Source: Actinomadura sp. NAK00032
GTDB taxonomy: Bacteria; Actinomycetota; Actinomycetes; Streptosporangiales; Streptosporangiaceae
Direction: 5' to 3'
DNA: 64,000 nt
Assembly: GCF_013364275.1 (NCBI RefSeq)
Contig: NZ_CP054932.1
Span: forward strand, 3,596,001-3,660,000
Made by a program: the position numbers and the translations under genes. Positions 59,291-64,000 of the stretch are shown one piece after another. Position 1 is the stretch's first letter. Every line of letters begins with the position of its first letter. The notes under the pieces are model-generated. The model made no database searches and had not been told where the DNA came from. It saw only the letters and a program-made list of their open reading frames with translations.

Positions 59291-60706
59291 TCACCCGGCG
59301 GCCTCCGCCGGCGCATCGGCGGGCATGGAGATCCGCCGGACGACGAGCGCCGCCGCGCCGAGACCGGCGACGGCCGCCAGGGCGGCGGTCAGGAACGGGT
59401 CGGCGCCGTCCAGGGCGGGCGCGAACCCGACGCCGACGTACAGGGTGACCCCGGTGGAGCCGCCGAGCTGGTCGGCGGCCCGCTGGACGCCGGAGGCCAT
59501 GCCCGCGTCGTCCTCGGTCACGCCGGTCACCGCGACGTACTGCAGCCCGACGATCCCCAACCCCATCCCGGCGGCGATGAGCACCATGGCGGGGACCAGC
59601 GCGGGACCGGCGGCCCCGAAGCGGGCGACCAGCGCGATGGCGGCCATCGCCAGCGCGGTGAAGCCGATCCCGGCGAGGACGCAGCGCCGCGCGCCCCACC
59701 GTCCGAGCAGGCGGGGCACCAGCGCCGACGCCGCGATCAGCGACACCGCCAGCGGCAGCATCGTCAGGCCGGCCCGCAGCGGGCCGGCGCCCGCCCGGTC
59801 CTGGAGGTAGTAGCTGAACAGCAGGAACGAGGCGGACAGCGCCGCGCTCAGCAGGGCGGTGGCGAGGTTGGCCAGGACCCGCGTCCGGTTGCGGAAGAAC
59901 CGCAGCGGCACGAGCGGGTCGGGCGCGCGGCGCTCGACCCGGACGAACCCGGCCGCGGCCGCCGCCGCCCCGGCCAGTGCGACGGGTGGCAGCCAGGCGG
60001 GCGTGCCGTCGGCCGCACCGGCCTCGACGACCCCGAGGGTGAACAGCAGGGGCGCCGCGGTCAGCAGGACCGCGCCGGGCACGTCCAGCGGGGCGCGGCC
60101 GGCGGGCCGCTCGCCCGGCACGAGCGGCACCGCGGCGGCGAGCACGACCAGGATGAACGGGACGGAGATCAGGAAGATCCACCGCCAGCCGAGCAGCTCG
60201 GTGACGATCCCGGAGACCACGAACCCGAGGACGAGGCCGCAGCTGGCCACGGCCGCCCACACGCTCAGCGCCCGCGACCTGCGCGGCCCCTCGGGGAACA
60301 GCAGGACGATCACCGCCATCGCCGCCGGCAGCGCGAGCGCCTCACCGGCCCCCTGCAGCAGCCGGGCCGCGACCAGCGCGGAGAAGGACGGCGCGAGCCC
60401 GGCCAGCAGCGACGCCGTGCCGAACAGCGCCGTGCCGAGCAGCAGGACGCGGCGCCGGCCGAGCATGTCGCCGAGCCGACCGCCGAGCATCAGCAGCCCG
60501 CCGCCGGTGATCGTGTACCCGACCACGACCCAGGTCAGCGCGTGGCCGTCGGCGCCGAGGCCGGCGCCGATCGACGGCAGCGCGACGTTGACCACGGTCA
60601 CGTCGACCGCGATGAAGAACTGCAGCATGGCCAGGCAGCACAGCACCAGCCACGCGCGCGCCGGGGACGATGCGTCCCGGCGCGCGGAGAGAATGCCTGA
60701 GAACAC
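59291..60706 (-). CDS. MFS efflux transporter, DHA2 family
   Basis: A 471-residue, 14-helix exporter with FFIAVDVTVVNVALPSIGAGLG in helix 1, VVVGYTITGGGLLMLGGRLGDMLGRRRVLLLGTALFG (motif A) and LGFVVSGIVTELLGWRWIFLISVPF. It should expel a hydrophobic compound using the proton gradient. The GTG at 60706 has CGGAGC upstream. No regulator is adjacent; the 174-bp gap to the next gene holds nothing recognisable. Confidence 0.88.
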   Translation of the reverse strand: MFSGILSARRDASSPARAWLVLCCLAMLQFFIAVDVTVVNVALPSIGAGLGADGHALTWVVVGYTITGGGLLMLGGRLGDMLGRRRVLLLGTALFGTASLLAGLAPSFSALVAARLLQGAGEALALPAAMAVIVLLFPEGPRRSRALSVWAAVASCGLVLGFVVSGIVTELLGWRWIFLISVPFILVVLAAAVPLVPGERPAGRAPLDVPGAVLLTAAPLLFTLGVVEAGAADGTPAWLPPVALAGAAAAAAGFVRVERRAPDPLVPLRFFRNRTRVLANLATALLSAALSASFLLFSYYLQDRAGAGPLRAGLTMLPLAVSLIAASALVPRLLGRWGARRCVLAGIGFTALAMAAIALVARFGAAGPALVPAMVLIAAGMGLGIVGLQYVAVTGVTEDDAGMASGVQRAADQLGGSTGVTLYVGVGFAPALDGADPFLTAALAAVAGLGAAALVVRRISMPADAPAEAAG

Positions 60707-60880
60707 CGAGTGCTCCGTTGCTCAGAAGAGGTTCCGAGCAGCACGAACGTGCCGCTTCGGCTGAACGGCGAAGCGGCCGGACGTTCAAGGAGAGGTGGAG
60801 GAACGCCCCGCCGCTAGCGGAGCGCCCTCGTCACCGCGGCGCAAGAGGCCGCGCACGAAGCGGCTGACATGGCGCCGATG

Positions 60881-62308
60881 CTATCCGGCGACGCGCGCCA
60901 CCGCGATCTGGAGGACGCAGAACGCGGTCAGCAGGGCGGGCCCGCGGGCGAGCTGCAGGAACAGGCCCATCGGGATCGGCGGGAACAGCCCGAGATCGAT
61001 GAGGCCGCCGCTGTAGTCCAGCGACGGCCGGGTGGCCGCCCGGTAACCGACGGCCACCGCCCCCGCGGCCGACAGCGCGGCGGTGAGAGCGGAGACGCCG
61101 GGCACCGTCGCCGCCGTCACCGCCGACCAGACCACCGCGCCCGCCGCGGGGACCACCAGGTGGGCGAGCATGAGCGAGCGGTCCGAGCCGCCCAGCGCCC
61201 TGCGGATCGCGGGGGAGCGGGCGACCAGGCGGAGCCCTCCGGCCAGCCGGTCCACGGCGAGGAACGCCGCCACCATGTGCACGGCGGGCAGGAAGGCCGC
61301 CAGGCCGGCCACGTGCGCCGCGTAGGGCACCGCCATCAGCGCGGCCCACACGAACAGCGCCGGGCGCGTGCGCAGCACACGCGCCAGATCGACCCTCACC
61401 ATCGCGGCGAAACGGCCCCCGCCGATGGACGCCGGCTTGACCCTGACGACGGCGCGCGCGCGGCGTTCCAGCGCGATGGACCAGAAGAACGTGAAGTCCA
61501 CGGACAGGACCGACACCCGAGCCGCCCTGGCCAGCTCGACCCCCGGCGAAACGGCGGCCCGGGTGACCCCGCCCAGGCTCCCGCGCGCGACGGCGACGGC
61601 GATGGCGGCCACCACCAGCGCGGCGGACGCGCAGGCCGTGTACGCGTTCGCGCTCGCCTGTTCCAGCTCCGTCAGCAGCTGACCGGGCCGGACGATCGGA
61701 ATCGCCGCCATGGCGGCGGCGAGCGCGTAGGCGGCCCCGCCGAGGACGCGCTGGACGCCGCGCAGCGACCGCAGCCTCACCTGGGCGAGCACGCACGCGC
61801 AGGCCGACACGGCACCGGCCGCGGTCCACAGCGCCAGCCACGGTGCGAGCGGCACCGCGAGGCCGGCCGTCAGCACGAACGCCGTCCCGATCGCGGCGGA
61901 CGACGCCGCGCCGGCGGCCACGGCGGCGGCGAGCCGGCCGGTCAGCAGCCGCCCCCGGTCGACCGGCGTGCCGAGCAGCCACATGCGCGCGGGAGCACCC
62001 GCGTACAGCGGCCCGAACGCCAGCAAGCACTTGGCCACGAGGACGAGGCACAGGAGCGCCGCGGCGGCGGAGACCAGCCGGACCACCGAGGTCTCCGGCT
62101 CGGCGGCGGCCGCGCCGTCCCGGCCGAGCCCGTCGCGCACGGCCCCCACGGCGAAACCCCCGAGCAGCGCGATGTAGAGAACGCGTTCGAGGAGCAGGGA
62201 GAGGACGTCCGCCCGCGTGCGCCGCGGCCTCCCGGAACGCAGTCTGCGGCGCAGGTCGCGGGCTCCGGGGACGGCGCCGGCGGCGGGCCGCACATCGACG
62301 GCCGTCAC
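60881..62308 (-). CDS. Polytopic membrane protein, probable ABC-2-like permease
   Basis: A 475-residue membrane protein with at least ten hydrophobic segments (for example VLYIALLGGFAVGAV, LVSAAAALLCLVLVAKCLLAFGPLYAGA, AALMAVPYAAHVAGLAAFLPAVHMVAAFLAV). It has no clear sequence family, but the GTG start overlaps the stop of an ABC ATPase by 4 bp, so it is most likely that ATPase's permease. GAPARMWLLGTPVDRGRLLTGRL resembles segments in bacterial ABC export permeases of unknown substrate. Confidence 0.72.
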   Translation of the reverse strand: MTAVDVRPAAGAVPGARDLRRRLRSGRPRRTRADVLSLLLERVLYIALLGGFAVGAVRDGLGRDGAAAAEPETSVVRLVSAAAALLCLVLVAKCLLAFGPLYAGAPARMWLLGTPVDRGRLLTGRLAAAVAAGAASSAAIGTAFVLTAGLAVPLAPWLALWTAAGAVSACACVLAQVRLRSLRGVQRVLGGAAYALAAAMAAIPIVRPGQLLTELEQASANAYTACASAALVVAAIAVAVARGSLGGVTRAAVSPGVELARAARVSVLSVDFTFFWSIALERRARAVVRVKPASIGGGRFAAMVRVDLARVLRTRPALFVWAALMAVPYAAHVAGLAAFLPAVHMVAAFLAVDRLAGGLRLVARSPAIRRALGGSDRSLMLAHLVVPAAGAVVWSAVTAATVPGVSALTAALSAAGAVAVGYRAATRPSLDYSGGLIDLGLFPPIPMGLFLQLARGPALLTAFCVLQIAVARVAG

Positions 62309-62946
62309 GCGGGGATCTCGACGGTCCGGTCGGCGGCGGCGTCGATCAGTTCGCTGTCGTGGGAGGAGAACAGCACGCTCACGCCGGAGGACTTCTCGGA
62401 GTTGAGCCGCGCCGCCAGCCACGCCCGTCCCTCGGCGTCCAGGCGCTGTTCCGGCTCGTCCAGGAGCAGGAGGCGGCGGGGGCGCACGAGGCAGGAGGCC
62501 AGGCCGAGGCGGTGCCGCTGGCCGCTGGACAGCGTGGCGGGCAGCCGGTCCGCCGCCGCGGCGAGCCCGAGTTCGTCCAGCAGCGAGCCGACCGTCCCGT
62601 CCGGGTCGGCCGTGCCGTGCGCCCAGGCGTAGAGCCGCAGGTGGTCGACGACCGACAGGTCCGGGAAGTAGTCGGCGTCGTCGAGCAGGCAGGCCATCGC
62701 CGCGCGCACCGCCGGGTCCGACTCGCGCAGCCGCGCGCGGTCGAGTTCGATGCTTCCCTCGTCGACGGTCTCGACCCCGGCGGCGCACTTCAGGAGCGTC
62801 GTCTTCCCGGCGCCGTTGGGGCCGACGACGGCCACCGCCTCGCCGGGCCGGACGGTGAAACTGATCCCGTCCAGGACGGGCACACCGAAATAGGACTTGC
62901 GCACGCCCGAGACACGAAGAAGCACTGCCGTGCCCGTTTCGACCAT
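62305..62946 (-). CDS. ABC transporter ATP-binding protein
   Basis: A 213-residue ATPase with Walker A GPNGAGKTT, signature LSSGQRHRLGLASCL (SSGQR for SGGQR), Walker B LLLLDEPEQRLD and switch FSSHD (usually TH). It is of the short CcmA/exporter type. TAGATT lies eight bases before the ATG with no ribosome-binding site, so the message is probably leaderless. It is the first gene of a two-gene unit with the membrane protein. Confidence 0.85.
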   Translation of the reverse strand: MVETGTAVLLRVSGVRKSYFGVPVLDGISFTVRPGEAVAVVGPNGAGKTTLLKCAAGVETVDEGSIELDRARLRESDPAVRAAMACLLDDADYFPDLSVVDHLRLYAWAHGTADPDGTVGSLLDELGLAAAADRLPATLSSGQRHRLGLASCLVRPRRLLLLDEPEQRLDAEGRAWLAARLNSEKSSGVSVLFSSHDSELIDAAADRTVEIPA

Positions 62947-62983
62947 GAATGTAATCTAGGGCAGCGTTCTCGCCCTCCAGGAA

Positions 62984-64000
62984 TTACCCTTCCCGGCCGT
63001 CGGAGGTGCGGCCGTCGAGGAGGGGGCGGCGCGGGTCCCAGGTGGTGCCGTCGCGGGCGTCGCGGCGGCGGCGGGCGAGGCCCGACAGCGCCTCCAGCAC
63101 CACGCGGTTGGCCAGTGCCGAGGTGATGTCGGCGTGGTCGTAGGGCGGGGACACCTCGACCAGGTCGACGCCGGCGACCGGCAGCTCGTAGGCGATGCGG
63201 CGGACGGCGTCCAGGAGCTGCCGCGCGGTCAGCCCGCCGGGTTCGGGCGTGCCCGTGCCGGGGGCGTGGCCGGGGTCGCACACGTCGATGTCGACCGACA
63301 GGAACACCGCGTCGCAGTCGTCGGTGGCGATCTCGAACGCCTCCGTCAGGCACGTGTCCAGGCCGCGCGCGACGATCTCGGTCATCTCGTAGGAGCGCAT
63401 GCCCTGCTCGGCCATCCAGGCGAGCGTCTCGGGGCCGGGCCAGTACCCGCGCAGGCCGAGCTGCAGGAACCGGTCGCCGCGCACGGCGCCGGACTCGATC
63501 AGCCGCCGCATCGGCTGGCCGTGCCCGACCAGCGAGCCGAACGCCACGTCGCCGGTGTCGGCGTGCGCGTCGAAGTGGATCATCGAGACGCGGCCCGCGC
63601 CGACGTGCTCGGCGACGCCCGCGGCGTCGGGCCACGCGATCGTGTGGTCGCCGCCCAGGACGAGCGGGACCGTCCCGGTACGCGCGACGGCGGAGACGGC
63701 CTTCCGCAGGTCGCGGACGGAGCGCTCGGCGTCACCGGAGTACATCTCGACGTCGCCGGCGTCGTAGACCGTGAGGTCGCCCTGGAGGCCGTCCACCCGC
63801 AGGGCCAGCGACGGCCGCGAGCCCCTCTGGGGGAGGTAGCAGGTCGTCCGGATGTGCTGCGGCCCGAACCGGGTGCCCGGCCGGTGGGACGTGCCGCCGT
63901 CGAACGGCGCGCCCAGGATGACCACGTCGGCATCGGCGTAGGTGGACGGCTCCGACCAGGTGCATCGCGGCACGCCCAGAAAGGTGGTGTCGGGCCCGAA
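62984..64000 (-). CDS. speB: Agmatinase/ureohydrolase family protein (5' end outside window)
   Basis: The visible 338 residues are nearly a whole arginase-superfamily enzyme; the frame is still open at the right edge (FGPDTTFLGVPRCTWSEP), so the start lies beyond the window. Manganese ligands are present: GGDHTIAW, HFDAHADTG and SVDIDVCDPG, followed by APGTGTPEPGG. The enzyme hydrolyses a guanidino compound to an amine plus urea; agmatine, guanidinobutyrate or a secondary-metabolite substrate are all possible. Confidence 0.9.
   Translation of the reverse strand, partial: FGPDTTFLGVPRCTWSEPSTYADADVVILGAPFDGGTSHRPGTRFGPQHIRTTCYLPQRGSRPSLALRVDGLQGDLTVYDAGDVEMYSGDAERSVRDLRKAVSAVARTGTVPLVLGGDHTIAWPDAAGVAEHVGAGRVSMIHFDAHADTGDVAFGSLVGHGQPMRRLIESGAVRGDRFLQLGLRGYWPGPETLAWMAEQGMRSYEMTEIVARGLDTCLTEAFEIATDDCDAVFLSVDIDVCDPGHAPGTGTPEPGGLTARQLLDAVRRIAYELPVAGVDLVEVSPPYDHADITSALANRVVLEALSGLARRRRDARDGTTWDPRRPLLDGRTSDGREG

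Noticed and set aside
3411..60706. Three DHA2 pumps and an APH-fold kinase as signs of an antibiotic biosynthetic or resistance cluster.
   Set aside because: They are scattered among unrelated genes, and no PKS, NRPS, terpene or RiPP biosynthesis gene is present.
1..64000. tRNA, rRNA, insertion sequences, integrase or attachment sites.
   Set aside because: None could be recognised on either strand; no transposase-like protein or terminal inverted repeats with target duplications were seen.

Overview
The window is very GC-rich DNA with GTG starts, many 4-bp ATGA/GTGA stop-start overlaps and leaderless-looking promoters. It carries gene families typical of filamentous actinomycetes: XRE/DUF397 pairs, HATPase_c_2 anti-sigma-like proteins, DUF574 methyltransferases, WD40 Ser/Thr kinases, an HU with an H1-like tail, and F420-type LLM oxidoreductases. 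The mix suggests Streptosporangiales, probably Actinomadura or a relative; this is inference, since no rRNA or tRNA gene was seen.

Layout. 0-5 kb: the 3' end of otsA, a HATPase/DUF397 pair, an acyl-CoA synthetase and a DHA2 efflux pump. 5.3-11.3 kb: an APH-fold kinase, a 1085-residue NACHT-LRR ATPase and a HATPase on the minus strand, divergent from an XRE/DUF397 pair. This is the strongest candidate for an undescribed (possibly defence) system. 11.3-20.2 kb: two tandem WD40 kinases, three methyltransferases, a TetR with a two-site operator, and an ECF sigma with its membrane partner. 20.2-26.6 kb: a leucine/isovalerate catabolic operon (acyl-CoA dehydrogenase, HMG-CoA lyase, 3-methylcrotonyl-CoA carboxylase) under a divergent TetR with twin operators. 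26.6-33.2 kb: a solute-binding/VWA membrane pair, a second acyl-CoA synthetase and a Cys4 coiled-coil protein. 33.3-37 kb: a cobalamin-riboswitch operon btuF-btuC-btuD-cbiZ for corrinoid uptake and cobinamide salvage. 37-44 kb: an LLM oxidoreductase, a broken hydrolase, a TetR/MFS pair with a 37-bp operator, an AbiEi/DUF559-like protein, a probably frameshifted Cys-rich protein and a repeat-rich non-coding stretch. 44-54.5 kb: a ferredoxin-type reductase, an esterase, a glycine-betaine/osmolyte ABC importer, HU, a CoA-transferase, gntP with a FadR-type regulator, and DUF72. 54.5-58.4 kb: a patch where almost every gene is truncated or has an internal deletion. 58.4-64 kb: a universal stress protein, a DHA2 pump, an ABC exporter-like pair and the beginning-less end of an agmatinase-family gene.

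Links between genes. Most local regulators sit beside their likely targets with visible inverted repeats between them (16.07, 25.93, 39.65 kb). The B12 leader ties the FecCD-type transporter to corrinoids, and cbiZ fits that reading. The NACHT cassette is physically coupled (gaps of 4 and 85 nt) and shares a palindrome-bearing divergent promoter region with XRE/DUF397. Two segments (38.74 kb and 54.6-58.3 kb) contain deletion joints that may be real gene decay or assembly error.
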